Notes: generated from the sequence alone by a model not told the origin. A stretch of DNA of 16,713 nt from an uncultured Collinsella sp. (GCA_900541675.1 UQKU01000039.1:1-16713); one strand, 5' to 3'; shown: positions 8,776-16,014, counted from the stretch's first letter. Numbers and translations: made by a program.

Positions 8776-9063
8776 ATGGCCGAGATCTCGTCCTCCCGTA
8801 TCGTCATCACCGTCCTTGGCAAGAACCGCCCCGGCATCGTCGCCGGCGTCACCCGTGTCCTGGGCGAGGCCAATGTCGACATCCGCGACATCACGCAGTC
8901 CATTATCGAGGACATCTTCACCATGACCATGCTGGCCGACACCGCCGAGTCCAAGCTCGACTTCGCCGAGCTGCAAAAGGCGCTGGCCGAGGCCGGCGAG
9001 CTTTCGGGCGTCAACGTGTCCATCCAGCGCGAGGACGTCTTTAACTTTATGTACCGCCTGTAG
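8776..9063 (+). CDS. ACT domain protein, UPF0237 family
   Basis: Small 95-residue protein made almost entirely of one ACT domain, the fold that binds amino acids or other small ligands to control enzymes. It shows the family pattern: RIVITVLGKNRPGIVAGVTRVL at 8-29, ANVDIRDITQSI at 32-43, and the family ending IQREDVFNFMYRL. The start ATG at 8776 is preceded by AAAGGG. Upstream in-frame ATGs lie in the leader of rpmE and lack support. The partner usually found directly downstream in many genomes (the DUF711/UPF0210 PFL-like protein) is absent; the next gene, 77 bases on, is citrate synthase. The ligand is unknown. A regulatory link to citrate synthase is only inferred from position. Confidence 0.88.
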   Translation: MAEISSSRIVITVLGKNRPGIVAGVTRVLGEANVDIRDITQSIIEDIFTMTMLADTAESKLDFAELQKALAEAGELSGVNVSIQREDVFNFMYRL

Positions 9064-9069
9064 CGAACA

Positions 9070-9095
9070 GGCCGCCCGGGGCAGGCGGGCGCTTC
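9070..9095 (+). terminator. Weak hairpin between the ACT gene and citrate synthase
   Basis: CGCCCG/CGGGCG forms a GC-rich stem just after the ACT gene stop, followed by CTTCTG rather than a T-run. It may pause or partly terminate transcription; otherwise the two genes form one transcript. Confidence 0.3.
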
Positions 9096-9140
9096 TGCGT
9101 CCAAGCGTACCGTCCCGACGCGGCGTGGAGAGGAGCGCGC

Positions 9141-10559
9141 ATGGCCTACGACGCCAAGAAAATCTACTACCGCTTCGACGACCACCTGAGCCGCCTGGTC
9201 TTGGATTACGAAGCGAGCCGCCAGATTTCGCCCGAAAGCGAAAATCTCTACTATGGCCTGCCGACTGACCCTTATGACGAGGGCCTATTTGTTGAGCACA
9301 ACGTCAAGCGCGGCCTGCGCAACGCCGACGGCTCGGGTGTGGTCGCGGGTCTTACCCGCATCTCGGACGTGCACGGCTACAACAAGATCGACGGCAAGGT
9401 CGTGCCCGATCAGGGCAAGCTCACGCTTCGCGGCTACAGCATCGAGGATCTGGTCAACAATGCCCAGGCCGAGAATCGCTACGGCTACGAGGAAGTCGCC
9501 TATCTGCTTATCACGGGTTCGCTGCCCAACAAGGAAGAGCTCGACGGCTTTTGCGAGCGCCTGGGCGCCTTTAGACATCTGAGCGACGAGTACGTTAAAG
9601 AGTTCCCTATGACCACGGTGTCGTCGAGCATCATGAACGTGCTCCAGCGCGCCGTACTGTTGCTCTACGCCTTCGATGCCGAACCAGACGTGATCACGCC
9701 CGAGCACGAAATCGACGTCGCCATTTCCATGCTCGCACGTCTCCCGCGCATCGCCGCCTTCGCACACATGGCCTCGGTCGCCAAGCTTCGCGGTTCCGAG
9801 GTTCACGTTCCGCACCCCACGCCCGGTCTCTCCACCGCCGAGACCATCCTACAGGTCCTGCGCGGCGGCATGGCGTTCACCCGCGATGAGGCGATGCTGC
9901 TCGACGTTATGCTCATGCTGCATGCCGAGCACGGCGGCGGCAACAACTCCACCTTCGCTTGCCGCGTGCTGTCGTCTTCGGCCACCGACCCGTATTCCGC
10001 CTACGCCGCGGCTATCGGCTCGCTCAAGGGCCCGCGCCACGGCGGTGCCAATGCCAAGGTCGTGTCTATGCACGAGAACATCCGCGCGCATGTTTCCAAC
10101 TGGGAAAACGAGGACGAGGTCGCGGCTTACCTGGGCAAGATCCTCGACAAGCAGGCCTTCGACGGCACGGGCCTCATCTACGGCATGGGCCACGCCGTCT
10201 ACACGCTGAGCGACCCACGCGCCGAGGTCTGCCGCCGTTACGCGCGCTCGCTGGCAGCCAAGAAGGACTTGGGCGAAGAATTCGCACTCATCGAGCGCAT
10301 TGAGCGCCTGGCACCCCAGGTCATGCGCGACCACGGCATGACCAAGCCCATCTGCGCCAACATCGACCTGTACACGGGCTTTATCTACAAGATGCTCGGC
10401 GTGCCCGAAACGCTCTTTACGCCGCTATTCGCCGTCGCCCGCATGGCCGGCTGGTCGGCACACCGCATGGAAGAGCTCTTCTGCGCGCACCGCATCATCC
10501 GCCCCGCGTATCGCCCGGTTATCGAGCCGCTGGAGTATAAGCCGCTCGCCGACCGCTAG
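9141..10559 (+). CDS. gltA: Citrate synthase
   Basis: Condenses oxaloacetate with acetyl-CoA to citrate in the cytosol. The 472-residue protein has the family's catalytic set: H300 in GPRHGGAN, H351 in GMGHAVYTLSDPR and D409 in ANIDLYTGFIYKMLG, with later substrate-binding arginines in ARMAGWSAHRMEE and RPAYRP. LTLRGYSIEDLV (95-106) is the usual entry to the large domain. The first 70 or so residues are longer than in Gram-negative hexameric forms and lack their N-terminal NADH-site domain, resembling the longer clostridial type. RBS GAGAGGAG precedes the ATG. In a fermentative coriobacterium the likely role is supply of 2-oxoglutarate for glutamate rather than a full cycle. 2-Methylcitrate synthase is the alternative, but no prp genes are nearby. 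Confidence 0.93.
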   Translation: MAYDAKKIYYRFDDHLSRLVLDYEASRQISPESENLYYGLPTDPYDEGLFVEHNVKRGLRNADGSGVVAGLTRISDVHGYNKIDGKVVPDQGKLTLRGYSIEDLVNNAQAENRYGYEEVAYLLITGSLPNKEELDGFCERLGAFRHLSDEYVKEFPMTTVSSSIMNVLQRAVLLLYAFDAEPDVITPEHEIDVAISMLARLPRIAAFAHMASVAKLRGSEVHVPHPTPGLSTAETILQVLRGGMAFTRDEAMLLDVMLMLHAEHGGGNNSTFACRVLSSSATDPYSAYAAAIGSLKGPRHGGANAKVVSMHENIRAHVSNWENEDEVAAYLGKILDKQAFDGTGLIYGMGHAVYTLSDPRAEVCRRYARSLAAKKDLGEEFALIERIERLAPQVMRDHGMTKPICANIDLYTGFIYKMLGVPETLFTPLFAVARMAGWSAHRMEELFCAHRIIRPAYRPVIEPLEYKPLADR

Positions 10560-10582
10560 GACGCGGACCGTTATAGAACTCG

Positions 10583-10620
10583 AGCGTGGCCAGGGACCCA
10601 AGCCCTCGGCCACGCTTTTT
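10583..10620 (+). terminator. Intrinsic terminator of citrate synthase
   Basis: The 9-base stem AGCGTGGCC (10583-10591) / GGCCACGCT (10608-10616), with an inner AGGG/CCCT, is followed by TTTTT. It begins 24 bases after the stop codon and precedes the HAD gene start by about 25 bases. Confidence 0.9.
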
Positions 10621-10645
10621 ATGCCAGTAGAAAGGGCTGCATCAA

Positions 10646-11488
10646 ATGATTGTGTTTTCCGATATGGATGGGACGCTGCTGACGAGCGATAAGCAAATGA
10701 GCGATGCCACCTGGGCGATGCTCGACGAGCTCGCACGTCGTGGCATCGAGTTTGTTCCCTGCACGGGACGTCCACTGTCGGGCATCTTTGAGCCCATTCT
10801 CGCCCATCCCGCCGTGCACTACGCGGTCTGTGCCAACGGCGCCAGCGTCTGGCAGCTCGACGACGATACGCCCACCGATGCCTCACGTGCTACGCGCATT
10901 TTGAGCCGACCGCTCGACCGCGCCATCGCCCACCACGTCCATAGCATTGCCACCGGCCATGACGTCACCTTCGATATCTTCGCGGACGGGCAGTGTTTCC
11001 TCCCCCGCTCGCTCTACACGCGCCTGGACGAATTCTGCGGCGGCGATCCTCACATCGCGGCTTCGCTCAAGCGCACACGAACACCGATCGACATGGATAT
11101 CGACAGCAAGATCGACGAGGTCGAGACGCTCGAACGCATCGCCATGTACTGGCACGACCCCACCGATCGCGACGCCATCGCGGCGGCGCTCGACACGCTC
11201 GGAGGCATTGAGGTCACGCGTTCGTACGCCATGAATATCGAGGTTATGGGCGAAGGCGCCACCAAGGGAACGGCCCTCACGTGGCTGTGTGAGCATCTGG
11301 GCAAGCGTCTCGCCGACGCCTGGGCGTTCGGCGACAACATCAACGACATCCCCATGCTGCAGGCAGCGGGCCATGGCATGGCCATGATCAACGCCGAGCC
11401 CGAAGATCGCGAGGCCGCCGACGCCATCACCGAATACAACAACGACCACGACGGCGTCGCCCGCACCATCATGGCCGCCCTCGCCTAG
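10646..11488 (+). CDS. Cof-type HAD-IIB family phosphatase (first copy)
   Basis: Probable cytosolic sugar-phosphate or cofactor phosphatase; the substrate cannot be read from sequence. The 280-residue protein has all four HAD motifs: I, SDMDGTLL with nucleophile D6 and acid/base D8; II, the threonine in PCTGRP; III, the lysine in GEGATKGTAL; IV, GDNINDIPML near 229-238. The long insert between II and III is the subclass IIB cap. AAAGGG about 10 bases upstream supports the ATG at 10646. The citrate synthase terminator ends only 25 bases upstream, leaving little room for a promoter, so it may rely on read-through. It converges on the second HAD gene, which it resembles only at family level. Its TAG stop is directly followed by TCATTGG of the repeat region. 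Confidence 0.88.
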   Translation: MIVFSDMDGTLLTSDKQMSDATWAMLDELARRGIEFVPCTGRPLSGIFEPILAHPAVHYAVCANGASVWQLDDDTPTDASRATRILSRPLDRAIAHHVHSIATGHDVTFDIFADGQCFLPRSLYTRLDEFCGGDPHIAASLKRTRTPIDMDIDSKIDEVETLERIAMYWHDPTDRDAIAAALDTLGGIEVTRSYAMNIEVMGEGATKGTALTWLCEHLGKRLADAWAFGDNINDIPMLQAAGHGMAMINAEPEDREAADAITEYNNDHDGVARTIMAALA

Positions 11489-11606
11489 TCATTGGTCAGT
11501 CATTGGGGACGTTCTTAAACGACTAGTCACTGGGGACACTCTTCGCAAAAAGCTGCAAGGACTGTCCCCCACTGTCGGCAGAAAAGGAACGTCCCCATCT
11601 GCCGGA
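11486..11606. repeat. GGGGAC palindrome cluster between convergent HAD genes
   Basis: The whole gap between the two HAD genes is nested repeats. Outer arms GGGGACGTTC (11505-11514) and GAACGTCCCC (11587-11596) are perfect inverses. Inner TGGGGACA (11531-11538) pairs with TGTCCCC (11563-11569) around CGCAAAAAGCTGCAAGG. The 8-base palindrome GACTAGTC sits at 11521-11528. TCATTGG occurs twice (11489-11495 and 11500-11506). With genes converging from both sides, the folded structure may act as a two-way terminator, though it has no classic T-tract. Confidence 0.7.
11498..11544 (+). repeat. 31-base repeat, left copy (part of the GGGGAC family)
   Basis: AGTCATTGGGGACGTTC through GACTAGTC (11498-11528) matches 30 of 31 bases, inverted, with 12579-12609. 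Weaker similarity continues to about 11544. Confidence 0.75.
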
Positions 11607-12401
11607 TTAGGAGAGACTCTCCAGCACGCGACGGAGCTCCTGCTGGACGGCGTGGTCGCGGTTGCAACCCACCACGCGATCGGCCACCGCCTTAAGCGCG
11701 GGGCGCGCGTTTTCCATCGCGCAGCCCGTGCCGACAAAGCGAATGATCTCGTAGTCGTTCATCGAGTCGCCAAACGCCATGACCTCGTCGCGCCCAATGC
11801 CGTAATGCTCCGCGAGCTGCGCGATACCCGAGGCCTTCGACACACCAAGCTGCATGGCATCGATCCACGCGTTGCCCGAAGGCGCAAAAGTAAAGAGCTG
11901 ACCAAGTTCGCGCTGTAGCACGTACGCACTGTCCATAACCGCGCTGTCGTCGCAAAAGATACTCGCTTTGATGATATTTACGCTGGGATCGGGCAGCTCC
12001 CAAATACGCTCGGCATTGGGAAGGTCCTTATCGACCTCACGCACGAACTTGCACTCGTCATCGAGCAGGAAGGACTTGGTTCGGTCAAAGAGCGCAAGAT
12101 GCAGATTGGGAAACGTCCTGACGGCTTGGGCGAGCCTTCGAATCGCCAGGTGGGAATACACCTCACGGTCTACCATCTTACCGTCGGCGTAGACTTGGGC
12201 GCCGTTAGCGGCGACAAAGTCCATCTTGTCGCGAACGGGCGCAAAGAACTCGCACAGGCGATCGTAGCGACGACCTGACGATGCGGCGAAATGCACGCCA
12301 TGCTCGTGTAGCGCCAGAATCAGTTCGTAGGTCTCGGGAGGCACCTGGCCGTTTTCATCAAGCAACGTGCCGTCCATATCGGATGCAATCAGTTTAAACA
12401 T
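11607..12401 (-). CDS. Cof-type HAD-IIB family phosphatase (second copy)
   Basis: Probable cytosolic phosphatase of small phosphorylated metabolites, substrate unknown. The 264-residue protein carries ASDMDGTLLDENG with nucleophile D8 and acid/base D10, the second motif as ASSGRR (Ser in place of the commoner Thr), a lysine in LGVSKASGI for motif III, and GDSMNDYEII for motif IV. The IIB cap lies between about residues 85 and 185. RBS AAGGGAG lies 5-6 bases before the ATG. That RBS forms the closing strand of a 62-base hairpin (12407-12468), so initiation may be controlled by its folding. Inverted copies of a 31-base repeat lie on both sides. Codon use is like the neighbours, so there is no sign of foreign origin. 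It is not a recent duplicate of the other HAD gene: the sequences differ widely outside the motifs. Confidence 0.88.
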   Translation of the reverse strand: MFKLIASDMDGTLLDENGQVPPETYELILALHEHGVHFAASSGRRYDRLCEFFAPVRDKMDFVAANGAQVYADGKMVDREVYSHLAIRRLAQAVRTFPNLHLALFDRTKSFLLDDECKFVREVDKDLPNAERIWELPDPSVNIIKASIFCDDSAVMDSAYVLQRELGQLFTFAPSGNAWIDAMQLGVSKASGIAQLAEHYGIGRDEVMAFGDSMNDYEIIRFVGTGCAMENARPALKAVADRVVGCNRDHAVQQELRRVLESLS

Positions 12402-12406
12402 AGAAA

Positions 12407-12468
12407 AGCTCCCTTCGGGCTTGTTGGAATCGAACGTGTATCCAATTCCAACGTACCCAAAGGGAGCT
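12407..12468 (-). promoter_or_regulatory. 62-base hairpin containing the ribosome binding site of the second HAD gene
   Basis: The 9-base arms AGCTCCCTT (12407-12415) and AAGGGAGCT (12460-12468) are perfect inverses. A second perfect 8-base stem, GTTGGAAT (12423-12430) / ATTCCAAC (12445-12452), lies inside, with some G-C pairing between them. On the minus strand the final arm is the gene's own Shine-Dalgarno (AAGGGAG), followed by CTTTTCT and the ATG. It could hide the RBS or act as a terminator/attenuator for transcription coming from adenine deaminase. Confidence 0.65.
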
Positions 12469-12500
12469 CAGGTAAGACTCCGCGGGCGCAAACGTTACAA

Positions 12501-12535
12501 GGACCTGGCAAATAGCTCACGCGCGCCAGGGGTCC
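12501..12535. repeat. Imperfect hairpin after adenine deaminase
   Basis: GGACCTGGC (12501-12509) pairs with GCCAGGGGTCC (12525-12535) with a 2-base bulge. There is no T-tract on either strand. It is a possible termination or mRNA-end structure for adenine deaminase. Confidence 0.4.
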
Positions 12536-12562
12536 CACATTCGCAGCGCCAGGCAACACGTC

Positions 12563-12609
12563 AAAGAGTGTCGCAGGCGACTAGCCGTTTAAGAACGTCC
12601 CCAATGACT
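12563..12609 (-). repeat. 31-base repeat, right copy, overlapping the ade stop codon
   Basis: 12579-12609 is the inverse of 11498-11528 with one mismatch. Weaker similarity (AAGAGTGTC, then GACTAG) runs to 12563. The adenine deaminase stop codon TAG (12610-12608 on the minus strand) lies at the edge of the element, within GACTAGTC. Confidence 0.75.
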
Positions 12610-14428
12610 AGTCGGCGTAGGTGAAGGTCGTGACGTCGAACATGCCCTCGGGGCGGATGCGGAGCGTCGGGATCACCGGCAGGGGCAGGAAGATGATGCC
12701 CATGATGGGGTCGAGCGGCGGCTCAATACCCATGGCGCGCGCCTTGACCATAAAGTCGTCGTGCTGCGCGGCGACATCCTCGGCCGTGCCTTCGCTCATC
12801 AGACCGCCGAGCGCCAGCGGAATGCGCGCCACGACCTCGCCGTTGCGCACCAGCACGTGACCACCCTGGCCCACAGCCTCAACAGCAGCCATCATATCGG
12901 CAGCGTTATCACCCACGACGCACACGTTGTGCGAGTCGTGGCCGATCGTGGAGGCAATGGCGCCACCGGTGATGGTGAAGCCACGCACCCAGCCGCGACC
13001 GATATGCTTGCCGACAAGGCCCAGGCCCGCAGGACCATCACCGTCGGCGCCCTCGGCTTGCAGCGACACACCGCGGCCGTGGCGCTCGATCAGCATAATG
13101 CGGCGCAGGCCCTCGGCGCTCTCGGGGCGAGCCATGCCCGTGATGGCCTTACCCGGCACCACGTCAATCACGGCCTCGCCCGGCTTAAAGGCATAGTCGA
13201 ATACGTCGAGCGAAAGCTTCGGCAGCTTAACGGAGGCGCGCAGCTCATCGGCAAGGGCTGCGACCTCGGCCATCTCGGGTGCAATCTCGCCCACAAAGGT
13301 ACCGTCCTGCGCCACCAGGGCACCGGCGGCATATACGCGATGCGGAGCCGTGGCAAACGTCAGGTCATTGAGCACCAGCAGGTCGGCACGCTTGCCCGGG
13401 GCGATGGCGCCACGCAGCTCGTGCGGGTCGCGGCAACCGTGGTCCAGGCCAAACGCCTCGGCCGTGGACAGGGACGCCATAGAGATAGCGACCACGGGGT
13501 CGATACCGGCCTCAATCGCCACGCGGCAGGCGTTATCGATCATGCCGGTCGCAAGCGCGTCGGAGGGAGCACGGTCGTCAGTCGCAAAGCAGCAACGGCG
13601 GGCACGGGCAGGATTCTCCAGCAGCATCGGCGACAGGTTGGCCAGGTCATGGCTGCACGTACCTTCGCGCAGCATCACGTACATGCCGCGAGACAGCTTG
13701 TCGAGTGCCTCCTCGGGAATCGTCGACTCATGGTCAGCGATAATACCTGCTGCGGCATAGGCGTTGAGGTCCTTGCCGGCAACGAGCGGCGCGTGACCGT
13801 CAACCTGCTTGGACGGCGTCTGGTTGGCAGCGTCGATTCGAGCGCAGGTCTCGGGATCGGCCATAAAGACGCCCGGCAGGTTCATCATCTCGCCCAGGCC
13901 AAAGACATCGCCCGGATATTCGGCAAAAAACGCCTGCATATCGGCAGCGGTGATGACGGCACCGGCCTGCTCGTCGGGCAGTGCGGGCACGCACGAGGGC
14001 ATCATGTACTTGATGGAAATAGGAGCGCGACGACCGTCCTCGATCATAAAGCGCAGACCGTCGAGCCCCGCCACGTTGGCAATCTCGTGGCTGTCGGCAA
14101 TGGCGGTGGTGGTACCGCGCGCCGCCGCCATGCGTGCATACTCGGCAGGGCGGATGTTCGAAGACTCGATATGCAAGTGTCCGTCAATAAAACCGGGGGC
14201 AAGATAGCGGCCCTGGCAATCGATGACCTCGGCAGCCTCATACGTACCGGCGGCATCGTCGCGACCGTCGTACAGCACGCCGACGATCACGCCATCCTTG
14301 ACGGCAACGCTACCGGGCGCCACACGCTGGCCATATACGTCGACAATCTGCGCATTGGTAAACAGCGTGTCGACGGGAACACGCCCCTCGGCGGCCTCGA
14401 TCACAGACCTCATGACCTCAACGGACAT
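12608..14428 (-). CDS. ade: Adenine deaminase
   Basis: Hydrolyses adenine to hypoxanthine and ammonia in purine salvage, in the cytosol. The 606-residue protein has the amidohydrolase layout: a small beta domain, metal ligands H84 and H86 in GFIDGHLHIESS, then DSHEIANVAGL, GEMMNLPGV, VDGHAPL, ADHESTIPEEAL and the Asp of CFATDDRAPSD. The C-terminal adenine deaminase domain includes GHDSHNVCVVGDNAADMMAAV. Together these separate it from dihydroorotase-like relatives. The start is set at ATG 14428 with AAAGGAG just upstream. The frame is open further up to 14641 but passes through a terminator hairpin and a palindrome, so that extension is rejected. A terminator-like hairpin ends about 20 bases before the ATG, suggesting attenuation. 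No purine-riboswitch core motifs are seen. The stop lies inside a repeat element. Confidence 0.95.
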   Translation of the reverse strand: MSVEVMRSVIEAAEGRVPVDTLFTNAQIVDVYGQRVAPGSVAVKDGVIVGVLYDGRDDAAGTYEAAEVIDCQGRYLAPGFIDGHLHIESSNIRPAEYARMAAARGTTTAIADSHEIANVAGLDGLRFMIEDGRRAPISIKYMMPSCVPALPDEQAGAVITAADMQAFFAEYPGDVFGLGEMMNLPGVFMADPETCARIDAANQTPSKQVDGHAPLVAGKDLNAYAAAGIIADHESTIPEEALDKLSRGMYVMLREGTCSHDLANLSPMLLENPARARRCCFATDDRAPSDALATGMIDNACRVAIEAGIDPVVAISMASLSTAEAFGLDHGCRDPHELRGAIAPGKRADLLVLNDLTFATAPHRVYAAGALVAQDGTFVGEIAPEMAEVAALADELRASVKLPKLSLDVFDYAFKPGEAVIDVVPGKAITGMARPESAEGLRRIMLIERHGRGVSLQAEGADGDGPAGLGLVGKHIGRGWVRGFTITGGAIASTIGHDSHNVCVVGDNAADMMAAVEAVGQGGHVLVRNGEVVARIPLALGGLMSEGTAEDVAAQHDDFMVKARAMGIEPPLDPIMGIIFLPLPVIPTLRIRPEGMFDVTTFTYAD

Positions 14429-14448
14429 ACATACTCCTTTAACCGTAG

Positions 14449-14484
14449 AAAAAAGCTGCGGAGCGGACAGGCCTTCACCGCAGC
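14449..14484 (-). terminator. Terminator-like hairpin in the ade leader (candidate attenuator)
   Basis: On the minus strand GCTGCGG (14484-14478) and CCGCAGC (14461-14455) form a perfect 7-base stem with a 16-base loop, followed by TTTTTT (14454-14449). The ade RBS starts about 10 bases later, so no promoter fits between. tyrS, the gene upstream, already has its own terminator at 14644-14679, so this one probably acts on ade itself. Confidence 0.7.
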
Positions 14485-14496
14485 AAACCAATAGCC

Positions 14497-14526
14497 ATTG
14501 TATGCCCAAAAGGAGGCCGCCGATAA
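14497..14526 (-). promoter_or_regulatory. Possible promoter of ade
   Basis: Minus-strand -10 TACAAT (14502-14497) matches consensus well. TTATCG (14526-14521), 18 bases away, is a weak -35. Transcription would start near 14490 and meet the hairpin at once. Confidence 0.4.
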
Positions 14527-14554
14527 CACCCCTTCCGCTTAACGGCACCGCCAA

Positions 14555-14641
14555 ATGATCCCTTGGGGACGGAGGAAAACGGATCACCGGGCCAGACCGA
14601 CCCCCTCGGTGATCCGTTTTCCTCCGTCCCCAAGGGATCAT
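14555..14641. repeat. Perfect 35-base inverted repeat
   Basis: Arms 14555-14589 and 14607-14641 are perfect inverses with a 17-base loop (14590-14606). They contain CTTGGGGACGGAGG and its complement, so the element is related by its GGGGAC core to the repeats at 7936 and 11498, but otherwise differs in sequence. It lies between the tyrS terminator and the ade promoter. Confidence 0.9.
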
Positions 14642-14643
14642 CT

Positions 14644-14679
14644 AAAAAGGCCGCAGTCGGGATTCCCGGCTGCGGCCTT
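14644..14679 (-). terminator. Intrinsic terminator of tyrS
   Basis: 15-base arms 14647-14661 and 14665-14679 with one mismatch and a 3-base loop, followed on the minus strand by TTTTT. It starts 27 bases after the tyrS stop codon and touches the 35-base inverted repeat. Confidence 0.92.
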
Positions 14680-14706
14680 GTTGCACTTGTGAGGTCAACT
14701 TGCCCG

Positions 14707-15918
14707 TTAGACCAACTTGAAGCCCTTGCGCTTGCCTACGGAGAGGGTGTCGCCCAGTTTGAGGGCGCTGGGGTCGATGTTGTAGCTCTTGGGAGCCACG
14801 GCCTTGCCGTTAATCTTGACACCGCCGCCGTCGATGTCGCGACGGGCCTGGCCGGCGCTGGCTGAAAGACCCAGGTCCTTGAGCAGGCCGGCGAGGTAGA
14901 TCTGGCCCTCGTCGTTAACAGTCAGCTCAACGTGCTTCTCGGGGAAGTCGGCGAGCTGGCCCTCCTTGAACACGCGGTCGAACTCGGCCTGAGCCTCGTC
15001 GCCGGCACCGGCGCCGTGGTAGGTGTCGCACAGGTCGCGGCCCAGAGCGCGCTTGAGCTCATAGGGATCGGCAGAGCCGTCGGCCAGAGCAGCGTCGATC
15101 TTGTCGACCTCGGCCGGGGTGAGCGAGCTCGCCAGGCGGTAGTACTTACCGATCATCTCGTCGGGGATGGACATGGTCTTGCCGAACATATCCTTGGGCG
15201 CGTCGGTCAGGCCGATGTAGTTACCGTAGGACTTGGACATCTTACGGACGCCATCGGTGCCCTCGAGCAGCGGCATGGTGAGCGCGATCTGGGGCTCCAT
15301 GCCCATCTTCTCCATGAGCTCACGGCCGGCGAGCAGGTTGAAGAGCTGGTCGGTGCCGCCCATTTCCACGTCGGCCTTGATCTGCACGGAGTCGTAAGCC
15401 TGCATCACGGGATACAGGAACTCATGCAGGGCGATCGGCGTCTGGGACTGGTAGCGCTTGGTAAAGTCGTCGCGCTCGAGAATACGGGCGACGGTGAACT
15501 TGGAGCACACCTGCAGCAGGCCGGCCAGATCCATCGACAAGATCCAGTCGCCGTTGTGCACGATGGTGGTCTTCTCGGGATCCAGGATCTTCATGGCCTG
15601 GCTCACGTAGGTCTCGGCATTGGCCTCGATCTGCTCCTGCGAAAGCTGCGGACGGGTGGAATTCTTGCCCGAAGGGTCGCCAATCAGCGCGGTACCGTTG
15701 CCGATGATGAGGGTGACGTTGTGGCCCAGGTCCTGGAATTGGCGCATCTTGCGCAGCGGCACGGCGTGGCCCAAGTGCAGGTCAGGGCTGGTGGGGTCGA
15801 CGCCGAGCTTGATGTTGAGGGGCTCGCCCTTCTCAAGCTTCTTGCGAAGGTCGGCCTCGGGGACGATCTGCGCGGCGCCCGAGGTGATGATACGCATTTG
15901 CTCGTCAACAGACAGCAT
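14707..15918 (-). CDS. tyrS: Tyrosyl-tRNA synthetase
   Basis: Charges tRNA-Tyr with tyrosine in the cytosol. The 403-residue class I synthetase shows LGVDPTSPDLHLGHAVPL, where HLGH is the HIGH-type ATP motif (about 48-51), GDPSGK, the tyrosine and tRNA region with MGGTDQLFNLL, and KMSKSYGN as the second signature. A C-terminal S4-like RNA-binding domain starts at about residue 335 (LAGLLKDLGLSASAGQARRDIDGGGVKINGK). The KMSKS form and HLGH place it with the second bacterial type (TyrZ-like) rather than the HIGH/KFGKS TyrS type. RBS AAGGAGG lies 7 bases before the ATG. No T-box leader is recognisable; only a short hairpin precedes the RBS. The gene has its own terminator. Confidence 0.95.
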   Translation of the reverse strand: MLSVDEQMRIITSGAAQIVPEADLRKKLEKGEPLNIKLGVDPTSPDLHLGHAVPLRKMRQFQDLGHNVTLIIGNGTALIGDPSGKNSTRPQLSQEQIEANAETYVSQAMKILDPEKTTIVHNGDWILSMDLAGLLQVCSKFTVARILERDDFTKRYQSQTPIALHEFLYPVMQAYDSVQIKADVEMGGTDQLFNLLAGRELMEKMGMEPQIALTMPLLEGTDGVRKMSKSYGNYIGLTDAPKDMFGKTMSIPDEMIGKYYRLASSLTPAEVDKIDAALADGSADPYELKRALGRDLCDTYHGAGAGDEAQAEFDRVFKEGQLADFPEKHVELTVNDEGQIYLAGLLKDLGLSASAGQARRDIDGGGVKINGKAVAPKSYNIDPSALKLGDTLSVGKRKGFKLV

Positions 15919-15939
15919 TGGGTATCCTCCTTTTGCTAT

Positions 15940-15966
15940 AGCACCCTCGCCGAAAACGGCGGTGCT
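15940..15966 (-). promoter_or_regulatory. Hairpin in the tyrS leader
   Basis: AGCACC/GGTGCT arms and an inner GCCG/CGGC stem capped by a 4-base loop lie 11 bases before the AAGGAGG of tyrS, with no T-tract. It could be the end of the peptidase transcript or a translation control element. Upstream, TATCAT near 15990 is a possible -10 box without a clear -35. Confidence 0.4.
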
Positions 15967-16014
15967 GGAAGTCCATAAACTCTCTTATGATAACAAACTG
16001 ACGCGACGCAGCAC

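Noticed and set aside
11498..12609. Composite transposon or insertion sequence around the second HAD gene
   Set aside because: No transposase gene and no target duplication; the flanking repeats fit REP-type elements better, so it is reported only as a hypothesis.
12761..14494. 577-codon plus-strand frame opposite adenine deaminase
   Set aside because: Antisense shadow; the minus strand carries a full-length adenine deaminase with all motifs.
14449..14554. Purine riboswitch upstream of ade
   Set aside because: The conserved three-way junction motifs of the purine aptamer are not present in the 14449-14554 leader.
14429..14641. 71-residue N-terminal extension of adenine deaminase
   Set aside because: It crosses a terminator hairpin and the edge of a palindrome; a strong AAAGGAG lies before the ATG at 14428.
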